From Pseudaestuariivita atlantica (GTDB taxonomy: Bacteria > Pseudomonadota > Alphaproteobacteria > Rhodobacterales > Rhodobacteraceae), in contig NZ_AQQZ01000003.1 in the NCBI RefSeq assembly GCF_001205715.1, positions 372,001 to 436,000 on the forward strand: a DNA stretch of 64,000 bases, given 5' to 3'. This document shows positions 16,521-25,472 of this stretch, in pieces. The position numbers and the translations under genes were made by a program. The notes below the pieces were generated by a model, which saw nothing but the letters and a program-made list of their open reading frames with translations, was not told where the DNA came from and did no database searches. Position 1 is the stretch's first letter, and every line of letters starts with the position of its first letter.

Positions 16521-17678
16521 TCAGGGGACCGTGCCGTCGGCAGATAGCGGAGCGCCCGACGGGGTCAACACCGCCCCGCCGATTGCCGCGGGCGCGACAG
16601 ACACGGTTTTAAGGATGGCAAAGGCGCTGGCACCGGCGCGGATGTCCAGTGCCCGCGCCGACCGGCGGGTGATGCGGGACAGCAGGCGCACCGGCCCCTC
16701 CGTCGTGTCGGCAAGCTCCAGTTGCACCATCACGCCCGGCCCGCGCCCGTCCTCTACCGCGACGATCCGCACGGGCAGCACGTTCAGGGCCGACAGGCCC
16801 TCGGGCCGGGTGGCGGCAAGCATCACGTCGGTTGCCGGGATGCGCAGGCGCAACGCCGCGCCCGGCCTTGCGGCCACTTGCGGCACCAGCATGCGCACCC
16901 CGTTCAGGTCGATCTCGGACAACCCGTCACCGGCATCGGCGCGCGACAGTCGCGCCGAAAGCACCGCTCCGGTATTGAGCGCACCGATATGCCGGGCCAG
17001 AGCGGGGTCGGCCAGCAAGTCGACCGCCGGTCCGGCGGCCATGCTTGTCCCGCGGTCCAGCACGACCAGCGTGTCGGCAAGCCGCGCGACTTCGGAGATG
17101 TCGTGGCTGACATAGAGGATCGGCACCCGCGCCTCGGCCCGCAGGCGTTCGAGGTAGGGAAGGATCTGTGCCTTGCGGGTCGAGTCCAGCGATGCGAGCG
17201 GTTCGTCCATCAACAGCATGTCGGGCCGCGACACCAGCGCCCGCGCGATGGCGACGCGCTGCGCCTCCCCGCCCGACAGGGTCGCGGGATTGCGGCGGAG
17301 CAGGTCGCGCAGGCCAAGCATGTCGACGATGGCCTCGTCGTCTTGCGACAGCGACCTGCCCGGCGCACCGTAGAGGATGTTGCCCAGCACGTCGCGGTGC
17401 GGGAACAGGCGCGGCTCCTGGAACACGTATCCCGTGCGGCGGCGATGCACGGGCACCCACAGGCCCTTCGTGCTGTCGCACAGGACCCGCTCGCCCACCA
17501 CGATCCGCGCCACGTCGGGTTTCAGCAATCCGGCGACGGCCCGCACGATGCTGGTCTTGCCCGCCCCGGACCGACCGAACAGCGCGGTGACGCCGGGCGG
17601 CGCGGTAAAGGCCACGTCCAGCGCCGGTCCGTCGGGGCCGAACCGGTGGCCGATGGCGATATCCAGCACCCCGCTCAC
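16521..17678 (-). CDS. modC: molybdate ABC transporter ATP-binding protein
   Basis: A 385-residue importer ATPase. It has Walker A GRSGAGKTS, Q-loop FQEPRLFPH, signature LSGGEAQRVAIARAL, Walker B LLMDEPLASLD, and a C-terminal TOBE/Mop region (about 255-380) that binds molybdate and regulates transport. GTG 17678 is the best start because it gives a GTGA overlap with the modB stop and begins exactly at the domain. It powers molybdate uptake for molybdenum-cofactor enzymes. No ModE regulator or ModE-type box was recognised nearby. Confidence 0.93.
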   Translation of the reverse strand: MSGVLDIAIGHRFGPDGPALDVAFTAPPGVTALFGRSGAGKTSIVRAVAGLLKPDVARIVVGERVLCDSTKGLWVPVHRRRTGYVFQEPRLFPHRDVLGNILYGAPGRSLSQDDEAIVDMLGLRDLLRRNPATLSGGEAQRVAIARALVSRPDMLLMDEPLASLDSTRKAQILPYLERLRAEARVPILYVSHDISEVARLADTLVVLDRGTSMAAGPAVDLLADPALARHIGALNTGAVLSARLSRADAGDGLSEIDLNGVRMLVPQVAARPGAALRLRIPATDVMLAATRPEGLSALNVLPVRIVAVEDGRGPGVMVQLELADTTEGPVRLLSRITRRSARALDIRAGASAFAILKTVSVAPAAIGGAVLTPSGAPLSADGTVP

Positions 17679-18352
17679 CGCGCCGCCCGCCGCGTGAGGA
17701 GCTCGGACACCACGACCGCGCCCAGCGACAGGACCAGCGCCACCAGCACCAGCCGCCACGCCGCCGCATCGCCGCCCGGCACCTGCAGGAAGGCATAGAT
17801 CGCCGACGGGACCGTGCGCGTCTCTCCGGGGATGTTGGCGACGAAGGTGATCGTGGCGCCGAATTCCCCCATCGCCTTGGCAAAGGCCAGCACCACGCCC
17901 GCGATGATCCCCGTCCGGCTGAGCGGCAGCGTCACCGTCAGGAACACCCGCAGGCGCGACGCGCCGAGCGTTCCGGCGGTTTCCTCCAGCGCCGGGTCGA
18001 CGTTTTCAAAGGCCAGCCGGATGGGGCGCACCATCAGCGGGAACGCCATGACCGCCGCCGCCAGCGCCGCGCCGGTCCAGCGGAAGGCAAGCGGCAGGCC
18101 CAGCGACTCCATCATCGCGCCCAGCGGCGCGGACGGGTTGAAGGCCAGAAGCAGCAGGTAGCCGGTAACGACGGGCGGCAGGACCAGCGGCGTGTGCACC
18201 AGCGCGCTTAGCAACGCATGGCCCCGGAACCGGCCCCGCGCCAGCGCCCATGCTACGGCGAGGCCCAAGGGCAGCGCGACCAGCGTTGCCACCAGCGACA
18301 CCCGCAGCGACAAGAGCACCGCCTGCCATTCCTCGGGTCCAAGCCAGCCCAT
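17675..18352 (-). CDS. modB: molybdate ABC transporter permease
   Basis: A 225-residue inner-membrane permease with five or six hydrophobic helices and the EAA-type loop seen as EETAGTLGASRLRVFLTVTLPLSRTGI. The AKAMGEFGATI segment is typical of ModB. ATG 18352 is given; a GTG at 18361 would overlap the modA stop by 4 nt and add three residues. It forms the channel for molybdate together with ModA and ModC. Confidence 0.93.
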   Translation of the reverse strand: MGWLGPEEWQAVLLSLRVSLVATLVALPLGLAVAWALARGRFRGHALLSALVHTPLVLPPVVTGYLLLLAFNPSAPLGAMMESLGLPLAFRWTGAALAAAVMAFPLMVRPIRLAFENVDPALEETAGTLGASRLRVFLTVTLPLSRTGIIAGVVLAFAKAMGEFGATITFVANIPGETRTVPSAIYAFLQVPGGDAAAWRLVLVALVLSLGAVVVSELLTRRAAR

Positions 18353-18357
18353 CGCGG

Positions 18358-19119
18358 TCACTCGGGGACCGGGCCGAAGCCCAGTTCGGCCAGCCGCGCC
18401 TGCGCGGCGGGGCCTATCAGCGCGGTCACGAACGCCTCGCCTCCGGGCGTCAGCGCGGCGGCGTGGTAGGTGATGGGCGGATGCGCGTCGGCGGGGATGT
18501 CGGCCACGATGCCGACGCGCGGCTCTGCCGCGGCATCGGTGGCATAGACAACGCCCAAGGGCGCCGCCCCGATCGCAACGAGCGCGAGCGCCGCGCGCAC
18601 GCTGTCGGTCCCCGCGACCCGTGGCCCGGCAACCTCCCACAGGCCGAGGTGCTGCAGGGCGGCGCGTCCGTATTGCCCGGCGGGCACCGCATCAGGCAGC
18701 CCCATCGCCAGCCGCCCGCTGCCCAGCCGCGCCAGCACCGCGTCGGGCGCGAGGTCAAGCGGTGCGGACCGGGCGCGGGGCGCGACGATCACCAGCCGGT
18801 TGGTGGCGATGACGCGCGCGGTGCCGGGGGCGGTCAGGCCCTTGTCCTCGATCCATTGGATCCAGGCGGCGTTGGCCGACAGGAAGACATCCGCCGGGGC
18901 ACCCGCCGCGATCTGGCGGGCAAGGGTCGCGGTGCCGGCAAGGCTTGTCACCACCTGTTGCCCCGTCCGTTTCTCCCAATCGGCGGCCAGCACGGCGACG
19001 GCTTCGCCAAGGCTCGCGGCGGCAAAGACGCGCAGCGGCGCGTCGTCCGCGTCCGCCATTGCGTGACGGGGCAGCAGGGCAAGAACGGCCAGCAGGAGTG
19101 TCAGGAAACGGCGACGCAT
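18358..19119 (-). CDS. modA: molybdate-binding periplasmic protein
   Basis: A 253-residue solute-binding protein with a signal peptide (about 1-22, MRRRFLTLLLAVLALLPRHAMA). It has the ModA landmarks RVFAAASLGEAV, SLAGTATLARQIAAGAPADVFLSAN and GTDSVRAALALVAIGAAPLGVVYATDA. It captures molybdate or tungstate in the periplasm for ModBC. ATG 19119 starts the signal peptide; the longer upstream frame is unlikely. First gene of modABC, divergent from the ImuA-like gene. Confidence 0.92.
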   Translation of the reverse strand: MRRRFLTLLLAVLALLPRHAMADADDAPLRVFAAASLGEAVAVLAADWEKRTGQQVVTSLAGTATLARQIAAGAPADVFLSANAAWIQWIEDKGLTAPGTARVIATNRLVIVAPRARSAPLDLAPDAVLARLGSGRLAMGLPDAVPAGQYGRAALQHLGLWEVAGPRVAGTDSVRAALALVAIGAAPLGVVYATDAAAEPRVGIVADIPADAHPPITYHAAALTPGGEAFVTALIGPAAQARLAELGFGPVPE

Positions 19120-19183
19120 GGCGGCACCTTGTCCGAGCGCCGGGATGCGCGCAAGCCTGCCGGGCCCCGCACTCCGCGCTTGA

Positions 19184-19198
19184 GAACGAAACAGGAAC
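19184..19198. promoter_or_regulatory. SOS (LexA) box, alphaproteobacterial type
   Basis: The sequence GAAC, seven bases, GAAC is the exact reverse complement of the alphaproteobacterial LexA site GTTC-N7-GTTC. It ends 16 bases before the start codon of the ImuA-like gene at 19215, where LexA binding would repress that gene until DNA damage. It also lies about 65 bases from the modA start on the other strand. Confidence 0.75.
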
Positions 19199-19214
19199 AT
19201 GCTCTACTGACCGC

Positions 19215-19853
19215 ATGACATTCGCCCGCTTTGACCGCACTCCCCGGCACAGGCCGGTTTCCCTGACACCCGATGTCGCGCTGATGCCCGGTCGCGCGCA
19301 CGAGGCCTGCGGCCTGTCCCGGCGCACCTTTGCCGCGTGGCTGGCCGGGCGGATGGAGGGGCCGGTCTTCTGGATCGCGCCCGCATGGGAAAGCGATCCG
19401 CTGAACCCCGCGGGGCTGGCCGCCTTTGCCGAGCCGGGGCGCTTCACCTTCCTGCATCCCCGCCGGGACGAGGACGTGCTGTGGTGCATGGAAGAGACGC
19501 TGCGCGCGGGTGCGATCCCGCTGGTCGTGGCCGACCTGCCCGGCCCGCCGGGGCTGACGGCGGTGCGGCGGCTGCACCTCGCCGCCGAAACCGGCGCGAC
19601 GCAGGGCGCGGGCGTGACGCCCTTGGCGCTGATGCTGACGCCCGATGCCGGCGGCGCGTCGGGGGTGGAGACGCGGTGGCACATGACCCCGGCACATCAG
19701 CCGCCCGCCGCCGCCCCCTTCGGCGCCGCCCTGCACGGGCGCTGGCGGCTGACCCGGCAGCGCGCGCGCACCGCACCGCCCGCCGCGTGGTGGGTGACGG
19801 GCCTGCCGCAACGGCTGGAGACCGCGCCCTGCCCCGACGGCATCGCGGCCTGA
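19215..19853 (+). CDS. ImuA-like (RecA-related) SOS mutagenesis protein
   Basis: A 212-residue protein resembling the ImuA family of damage-inducible mutagenesis proteins, which cooperate with ImuB and DnaE2 in translesion synthesis. It has the RecA-like core without a clear Walker A: GPVFWIAPAWESDPLNPAGL, RRDEDVLWCMEETLRAGAIPLVVADL, and LRRLHLAAE-type helix as VRRLHLAAETGATQG. ATG 19215 follows an SOS box directly, which supports the call. No imuB or dnaE2 is adjacent (the next gene is on the other strand), so it is an orphan here. Confidence 0.65.
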   Translation: MTFARFDRTPRHRPVSLTPDVALMPGRAHEACGLSRRTFAAWLAGRMEGPVFWIAPAWESDPLNPAGLAAFAEPGRFTFLHPRRDEDVLWCMEETLRAGAIPLVVADLPGPPGLTAVRRLHLAAETGATQGAGVTPLALMLTPDAGGASGVETRWHMTPAHQPPAAAPFGAALHGRWRLTRQRARTAPPAAWWVTGLPQRLETAPCPDGIAA

Positions 19854-19881
19854 AAGCCGCCCGTCAGGCGACCGGCGGTCG

Positions 19882-20310
19882 TCAGGCGGCGCGCACTGGC
19901 CAGCGCGTCTGCAGATCGGCGATCCCGGCCCGGATCAGCTCTTTCAGCACGTCGGGATCGACCTTGCCGAGGCGACCAAGATAGAGGCAGCTCTTGCCCA
20001 GCTTGTGCGGCCCCAACCGGTCGAGGATCGACGCGAAATCGGCGTATCCCGGCATGATGTAGACAACCATGTTCGCCTTTCGCGGCGAGAACCCGGTGGC
20101 AAGGAACGTGCCCGTGCGCCCGCTGTCATAGGTGTAATCATAGGCCCCGTACCCCACGATCGTCGGCCCCCACATCTGCGGGGTCCAGCCCGTCGCCTCG
20201 CGGAACAGCGCGTCCAGAATCCGCGCGTCCTCGCGCCGCCCCGGATGCCCGACCGCATCAAGGAACGCCTCGACCGAGGCTCCGGTTGGCCGTGTCTTTG
20301 CCTCGCCCAT
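19882..20310 (-). CDS. DUF1801 domain protein
   Basis: A 142-residue cytoplasmic protein matching DUF1801 (YdhG/YjhG-like fold): RREDARILDALFREATG, MWGPTIVGYGAYDYTYDSGRTG, FSPRKANMVVYIMPG, LGKSCLYLGRLGKVD. Function unknown; relatives are linked to iron handling or stress. It stands alone and converges with the ImuA-like gene. Confidence 0.85.
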   Translation of the reverse strand: MGEAKTRPTGASVEAFLDAVGHPGRREDARILDALFREATGWTPQMWGPTIVGYGAYDYTYDSGRTGTFLATGFSPRKANMVVYIMPGYADFASILDRLGPHKLGKSCLYLGRLGKVDPDVLKELIRAGIADLQTRWPVRAA

Positions 20311-20403
20311 AGCCTGTGTCTCCCTTGACCCATCACGTGCGTTTGATCGTCACGGGCGTCGCGCGCCCTATACTCCATCCTATCACAACCGGAGGATCAC
20401 CGA

Positions 20404-21315
20404 ATGTCACAGTCTCTCCTGCCCACCCGCCGCTCGGTCCTGGCCGGACTTGCCGCGACCGCCGCCGCGCCCGCGCTGGCCAAGGCACCGATGATGGGCA
20501 TGTCTGTCCCGAAATACCGCCGCGTCATGCTGGGCGGGTACGAGGTGACCACGCTTCTCGCCGGGACCGCCGCGCGCGATGAGCCGCAGAAGATCTTCGG
20601 CCAGAACGTGAGCGCCGAGGAGTTCGCAGCGGCATCGCAGGCCGCCAACATCCCGGCCGACCGGGTCCAGTTCTTCTTCACGCCCGTCGTGGTGAATACC
20701 GGTGACCAGCTTGTGCTGTTCGATACCGGCCTCAACCCGCAGGGCACCGGCGCGGCGCTGCAGGAGGCCGGGTACAGCCCCGACCAGGTCGACACGGTCG
20801 TCATCACGCACATGCACGGCGACCACGTCGGCGGCCTTATGGACGGCGAGACCGAAACCTTCGCCAACGCCGCCTACGTCACCGGCCGGGTCGAGTACGA
20901 CCACTGGGCAAAGTCCGACAGCAAGGCCTTCGACACCAAGGTGCGCCCGCTTTCCGAGAAGTTCACCTTCGTCGAGGACGGCGGCACGGCCGCGCCGGGC
21001 GTGACCGCGATGGCCGCCTTCGGCCACACGCCGGGGCACATGACCTACATGCTCGAAAGCGAAGGGCGCACGATGCTTCTCGCCGCGGATTTCGCCAACC
21101 ACTACGTCTGGTCGCTGGCTCATCCCGACTGGGAAGTGCGGTTCGACATGGACAAGTCGGCGGCGGCGGCCACGCGGCGGCGGATGCTCGACATGCTCGC
21201 ATCCACCGGCACGCCCTTCTCGGGCTACCACATGCCGTTCCCGGCAACGGGTTACGTGGTGAAGCGCGGTGACGGCTATGCCTACGAGCCCTCGACCTAC
21301 CAGCTGATGCTGTAA
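20404..21315 (+). CDS. Tat-exported MBL-fold metallo-hydrolase
   Basis: A 303-residue metallo-beta-lactamase-fold enzyme. The N-terminus has a twin-arginine signal (TRRSVLAGLAATAAAPALA), so it should be folded with metals and exported to the periplasm. Zinc ligands are H136-x-H138-x-D140-H141 in THMHGDH, with further metal residues in HTPGHM and AADF. It resembles the AHL lactonase/quorum-quenching-like group but also many other hydrolases, so the substrate is open. A Shine-Dalgarno-like GGAGG precedes the start. Confidence 0.9.
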   Translation: MSQSLLPTRRSVLAGLAATAAAPALAKAPMMGMSVPKYRRVMLGGYEVTTLLAGTAARDEPQKIFGQNVSAEEFAAASQAANIPADRVQFFFTPVVVNTGDQLVLFDTGLNPQGTGAALQEAGYSPDQVDTVVITHMHGDHVGGLMDGETETFANAAYVTGRVEYDHWAKSDSKAFDTKVRPLSEKFTFVEDGGTAAPGVTAMAAFGHTPGHMTYMLESEGRTMLLAADFANHYVWSLAHPDWEVRFDMDKSAAAATRRRMLDMLASTGTPFSGYHMPFPATGYVVKRGDGYAYEPSTYQLML

Positions 21316-21357
21316 GGCGCTTGCGCATTGCATGGGCGCGGCCTACCGCTTGCGCCC

Positions 21358-21753
21358 ATGACCACCGCCGATCCCACGCTTGACGATATCGAGGCCATCG
21401 CGCGCAAGACGCTGGCCGCGCTGCCCGCGCCCTTCGTGGCAGGCGCGGCGGAGGTGCACCTCGCGGTCGTGGACTGGCCACCGCAGGACGTGCTTGACGA
21501 ACTCGACATCGACGACCCGCTGGACTTGACGGGCCTTTACGACGGCATCCCCCTGACGCGCAAATCCGTGCTGGACCAGCCGGTTCAGCCGGACACGATC
21601 TGGCTCTTTCGCGAACCGATCCTCGACGAGTTGGCCGAACGCGGCAATGTCACGCTTGAAGAACTCGTGGCGCATGTCACGCTGCACGAACTGGCGCACC
21701 ATTTCGGATGGTCCGACGACGACATCGCCATGATCGACCGCTGGTGGGAATGA
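21358..21753 (+). CDS. minimal zinc metallopeptidase family protein
   Basis: A 131-residue cytoplasmic protein of the small 'metallopeptidase family' (DUF1025-like): MIDDPLDL-type centre seen as DIDDPLDLTGLYDGIPLT, IWLFREPI and the zinc motif H110-E-L-A-H114-H in TLHELAHHFG. The third ligand is probably in the acidic C-terminus. ATG 21358 was chosen over an upstream in-frame ATG at 21328. Physiological substrate unknown. Confidence 0.88.
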   Translation: MTTADPTLDDIEAIARKTLAALPAPFVAGAAEVHLAVVDWPPQDVLDELDIDDPLDLTGLYDGIPLTRKSVLDQPVQPDTIWLFREPILDELAERGNVTLEELVAHVTLHELAHHFGWSDDDIAMIDRWWE

Positions 21754-21757
21754 CGCG

Positions 21758-22273
21758 CTACTTGCGCAACTCGTCGGCGCCCACGCCCCACAGGGCGGTT
21801 TTCGGTGCCCAGCCCCGGTAGCCACCCGATCTGAGCCTGCACCAGTCCGGTTCGCACTTGCCCAGCCGTGCGACGACGCCCAGTTCCAGCATCGCCGTGA
21901 CCGGGGCCTCCATGTCCGGGCGGACATGCAATTGCAGCATGTCCTCTTCCACGATCACGGTACGCACCCCTGACAGAAGCGAGTAATGCACCCAGCCGCC
22001 GACGCCGTCGCGGTCCACCACGCGCCGCCAGTTGCCGTATTCGTGGGTGATCGTCAGCGGCATGTTCTGCCGCTTGAACACCCAGTCGATGCGATGGCTC
22101 AGCGACGGGCCCCGGCGCACGTTCGCCTCGGACACCTTCATCGACACGTAACGCGGGATCGGCAGGTTGGTCACCGGGCCGCGCATCACGGCATCGGTTT
22201 CGGCCCGGTCAGCATGGGCTGCGGGCGAAAACGCGACGATTGCCGCAACGGCAAGACGTAAAACCAACCTCAT
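21758..22273 (-). CDS. secreted SH3-like domain protein
   Basis: A 171-residue protein with a signal peptide (about 1-21) and two SH3-type repeats. The first, about residues 40-105, contains VSEANVRRGPSLSHRIDWVFKRQNMPL and GVGGWVHYSLL; the second is about 108-165. It matches the alphaproteobacterial 'SH3 domain-containing protein' usually placed next to a 2-hydroxyacid dehydrogenase, as here. It probably acts in the periplasm or cell wall. Confidence 0.87.
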   Translation of the reverse strand: MRLVLRLAVAAIVAFSPAAHADRAETDAVMRGPVTNLPIPRYVSMKVSEANVRRGPSLSHRIDWVFKRQNMPLTITHEYGNWRRVVDRDGVGGWVHYSLLSGVRTVIVEEDMLQLHVRPDMEAPVTAMLELGVVARLGKCEPDWCRLRSGGYRGWAPKTALWGVGADELRK

Positions 22274-22380
22274 CGGGACCAGTTGCCTGTCAAAATCATC
22301 GGGTAAGGGTCTTGTGCCCTTTCTGCTTCGCCGTCACTTTGCCACGGGGGGAACCCCGCGCAAAGCGGCAGGGAGGCGGC

Positions 22381-23367
22381 ATGCCATCAAAACGTCTGAG
22401 TGTTGTCGTGACGCGACGCTTGCCCGATGTGGTCGAAGCGCGGATGCGTGAATTGTTCGACGTGCGCCTGCGCGACGACGATACGCCCATGACCCGCGCG
22501 CAACTGGCCGAGGTGATGAAAGAGGCGGACGTGCTGGTCCCCACCATCACCGACACGATCGACGCCGGCCTGATCGCCGGCGCGGGCGAGCGGTTGAAAC
22601 TGATCGCCAGCTTCGGCGCCGGGTTCGACCATATCGACGTCGCCACCGCCCGGTCGCGCGGCGTGCTGGTATCGAACACGCCCGGCACCGTGACCGACGA
22701 CACCGCCGACATGACCATGGCGCTGATCCTCGCCGTGACCCGCCGCATCCCCGAGGGCCTCGCCACGATGCAGAAGGGCACGTGGGACGGCTGGGCCCCG
22801 AACGCGTTTCTCGGCGGCAGGCTGGCCGGCCGGCGGCTGGGCATCCTCGGCATGGGCCGGATCGGGCAGGCCGTCGCCCGGCGCGCCGCCGCCTTCGGCT
22901 GCCAGGTGCATTACCACAACCGTCGTCGCCTCCGCCCCGAGACAGAGGCGGAACTGGGCGCGACCTGGTGGGAAAGCCTCGACCAGATGGTGTCGCGGAT
23001 GGACATCCTGTCGGTCAACTGCCCCCACACCCCCGCAACCTTCCACCTGATGAACGCGCGGCGGCTGAAGCTGATGAAATCCTCGGCGGTGCTGGTGAAC
23101 ACCTCGCGCGGGGAGGTCGTGGACGAGAATGCCCTGACCCGCGGCCTGCGCAACGGTGAACTGGCGGGTGCGGGGCTCGACGTCTACGAACACGGCACCG
23201 ACGTGAACCCGCGCCTGCGCGAACTGCCCAACGTGGTGCTGCTGCCGCATATGGGGTCGGCCACCTATGAAGGCCGGGTCGAGATGGGCGAGAAGGTCAT
23301 CATCAACATCAAGACCTTCGAGGACGGCCACCGCCCGCCCGATCAGGTCGTGCCCGCGATGCTGTAG
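22381..23367 (+). CDS. D-isomer-specific 2-hydroxyacid dehydrogenase (glyoxylate/hydroxypyruvate reductase type)
   Basis: A 328-residue NAD(P)-dependent enzyme. The Rossmann motif GMGRIGQAVARRAAAFG, the active-site Arg/Glu/His regions (NTSRGEVVDE, LLPHMGSAT) and the SFGAGFDHID segment place it in the D-2-hydroxyacid dehydrogenase family, closest to glyoxylate/hydroxypyruvate reductases. ATG 22381 is preceded by GGGAGG. It is probably transcribed with the RNA methyltransferase that starts 5 bases downstream. Confidence 0.9.
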   Translation: MPSKRLSVVVTRRLPDVVEARMRELFDVRLRDDDTPMTRAQLAEVMKEADVLVPTITDTIDAGLIAGAGERLKLIASFGAGFDHIDVATARSRGVLVSNTPGTVTDDTADMTMALILAVTRRIPEGLATMQKGTWDGWAPNAFLGGRLAGRRLGILGMGRIGQAVARRAAAFGCQVHYHNRRRLRPETEAELGATWWESLDQMVSRMDILSVNCPHTPATFHLMNARRLKLMKSSAVLVNTSRGEVVDENALTRGLRNGELAGAGLDVYEHGTDVNPRLRELPNVVLLPHMGSATYEGRVEMGEKVIINIKTFEDGHRPPDQVVPAML

Positions 23368-23371
23368 GGCA

Positions 23372-24472
23372 TTGGACCGTCACCAGATTTTCCTTGTCGC
23401 GACGCCGGGGCTGGAAGAGCCCCTGCGCGACGAGGCGCTGTCGCTCGGCTTCCACAACCCGCGCGTGGTGCATGGCGGGGTGACCTTCGAGGGCAAGTGG
23501 GAGCATGCCTGGCGCGCCAACCTGTGGTCGCGCGGAGCGGTGCGGGTGCTGGTGCGGGTCGGCGCGTTTAAGGCGCATCACCTCAACCAGCTTGGGCCAG
23601 AGACGCGCGCGACCGACTGGGCGTCGCTGATCGCCCCCGGCACGCCCTTCCGGGTCGAGGCCGTCTGCCGTAAATCCCGCCTCTACCACGAAGGGGCCGT
23701 GGCCGAACGCGTGACCGCCGCCATTGCCGAGGCGTCGCAGGCCACGCCAAGCGCCGAGGCGCCGCTGCGCATCCTCGCTCGGGTCGAGCGCGATCATGTT
23801 ACCCTTTCGATAGACACCTCCGGTGCGCCCCTCCACCGCCGCGAACACAAGGCCGAGGTCGGCAAGGCCCCCCTGCGCGAAACCATGGCGGCGATGTTCC
23901 TGCGCCAGTTGGGGTTCGACGGCTCGCAACCCGTGCTCGACCCGATGTGCGGCTCGGGCACCATACCCATCGAGGCGGCAGAGATCGCTGCGGGCCTCGC
24001 CCCCGGCCGCTCCCGCAGCTTCGCGTTCGAAGAACTGAGCACGTTCGACCCGGACGCCTGGCAAGTTCTGAAAGCGACGGAGATCAGACAGCCGCCCGCG
24101 CAGTTTTTCGGATACGACCGGGACGGGGGTGCGATCCGGGCCGCCACCGCCAATGCCGAACGCGCGGGGGTGGACGGGTTCACGTCTTTCGCCCGCCAGC
24201 CACTGACCGAAGCCGCGCCGCCCCAAGGCACGCCGGGGATCGTGCTGACCAATCCACCCTACGGCGACCGGATCGGCACGCGCCGCGACCTCTTCGCGCT
24301 CTATTCCAGTTTCGGGCGGGTCATGCAGGAGCGGTTCGCGGGCTGGACCGTCGGGCTGGTCACCAGCGACGAAAAGCTCGCCCAGTCAACGCGCCTGCCG
24401 CTCACTCCCGGCCCGTTCGTGGCACATGGCGGGCTGAAAGTGCGGCTGTGGCAGGGCCGCATCGACGCCTGA
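23372..24472 (+). CDS. THUMP-domain class I SAM-dependent RNA methyltransferase (RlmL/YpsC-like)
   Basis: A 366-residue protein. An N-terminal ferredoxin-like/THUMP part (about 1-160: FLVATPGLEEPLRDEALSLGF) is followed by a Rossmann methyltransferase with DPMCGSGTIPIEAA and the N2-guanine motif NPPYGDRIG. It should methylate guanine N2 in rRNA. No ATG begins this frame; TTG 23372 fits the beginning of the conserved domain and lies 5 bases after the dehydrogenase stop. Confidence 0.87.
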   Translation: MDRHQIFLVATPGLEEPLRDEALSLGFHNPRVVHGGVTFEGKWEHAWRANLWSRGAVRVLVRVGAFKAHHLNQLGPETRATDWASLIAPGTPFRVEAVCRKSRLYHEGAVAERVTAAIAEASQATPSAEAPLRILARVERDHVTLSIDTSGAPLHRREHKAEVGKAPLRETMAAMFLRQLGFDGSQPVLDPMCGSGTIPIEAAEIAAGLAPGRSRSFAFEELSTFDPDAWQVLKATEIRQPPAQFFGYDRDGGAIRAATANAERAGVDGFTSFARQPLTEAAPPQGTPGIVLTNPPYGDRIGTRRDLFALYSSFGRVMQERFAGWTVGLVTSDEKLAQSTRLPLTPGPFVAHGGLKVRLWQGRIDA

Positions 24473-24475
24473 TCC

Positions 24476-25348
24476 CTAGCCTGTGCCATGCTCCAGCCAC
24501 GCCCGGTCCTCGGGCGACAGGTGCGCGTCCATCACCGCGTCATAGGCCTCGATTTCTCCATCCGTCAGGTGCGCGCGCCACTGTCCGCTGGTGCCGCTGT
24601 GAAAGAACCCGTCATCCGATTTGAAAAAGCCCTTGCCGCCGGACGGCGCGAACCGCTCGGCATGCGCCTTCATGTTGTCGAAGGTCGCGGCTTGCACCAG
24701 CCGCTCAATCACGTCCGGCGCGTGCTTGACGCCCAACATATGCGCGACCCGCTCCATCGTGCCCACCAGATCGCGCGACATGTCGGCGTAGTGAAACAGC
24801 GTCACGTTCGGGCGCTCATCGACCGCCTTGGCAGCCTCAAAATGCCGCAGGATATGGGCGAGCGGCATCAAGTCCATATCAAACCCCTCGGGTCCACCAT
24901 CCAGGAACCGGCGAAAGGCCACATTGTCCGGGTCGTCCTCGGGGTACCAGGCGTCGAACAGGGTCAGGGGAATGTTGCGCACGTGGTTGCGGAACGAGAT
25001 ATGCGCGTCCAGCGGATGCCGGAACACGCACAGGTACTGCGCCGTGGCGTCGAGCGGCAGGCCGTCCATCGGCGTGTGGCTTTTCATGCAGCGCCGGTGC
25101 GTCATCGCGTCAAGCCTGCCTGCCACCTCGTCGATCTCGCGGAACCGGATGTCGACCCACGGCATGCGGATGGACAGGTCCGTCTCTGCTTCCGGGTCAC
25201 CGGACAGCAAGAGCGCGACGATGGTCTGCATCCACGTCGTCCCGCATTTCGGCGGGGTCACGACGATCACGTCATCGGGACGGATGGTGATCCTGTCCCA
25301 CCGCCGGTTGTCCGTCAGCGGGCCGAGATAGAGCTTGCGGTCGGCCAT
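24476..25348 (-). CDS. sulfotransferase domain protein
   Basis: A 290-residue PAPS-dependent sulfotransferase homologue. The 5'-phosphosulfate loop is VVTPPKCGTTWMQ and the 3'-phosphate-binding region FRHPLDAHISFRNH is clear, with a C-terminal GxxGxWK-like end seen as SGQWRAHL. It probably sulfates a small hydroxylated or amine compound; the acceptor cannot be read. ATG 25348 begins just before the conserved domain. Confidence 0.88.
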   Translation of the reverse strand: MADRKLYLGPLTDNRRWDRITIRPDDVIVVTPPKCGTTWMQTIVALLLSGDPEAETDLSIRMPWVDIRFREIDEVAGRLDAMTHRRCMKSHTPMDGLPLDATAQYLCVFRHPLDAHISFRNHVRNIPLTLFDAWYPEDDPDNVAFRRFLDGGPEGFDMDLMPLAHILRHFEAAKAVDERPNVTLFHYADMSRDLVGTMERVAHMLGVKHAPDVIERLVQAATFDNMKAHAERFAPSGGKGFFKSDDGFFHSGTSGQWRAHLTDGEIEAYDAVMDAHLSPEDRAWLEHGTG

Positions 25349-25472
25349 GGCGCGCGCCTCCTGTGCCGGAAACCTGCCGACAAGTCTACGCGATGCGCGG
25401 ATCACAACGCAAAGGCGCGTCGCCCGCACGCCCGGCTTGGCGTCGGCCTCGCCCGCGATCTAGTCTGCGCGC

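Noticed and set aside
19120-19214. ModE operator upstream of modA
   Set aside because: No convincing ModE-type palindrome is present in the divergent region; only the SOS box is clear.
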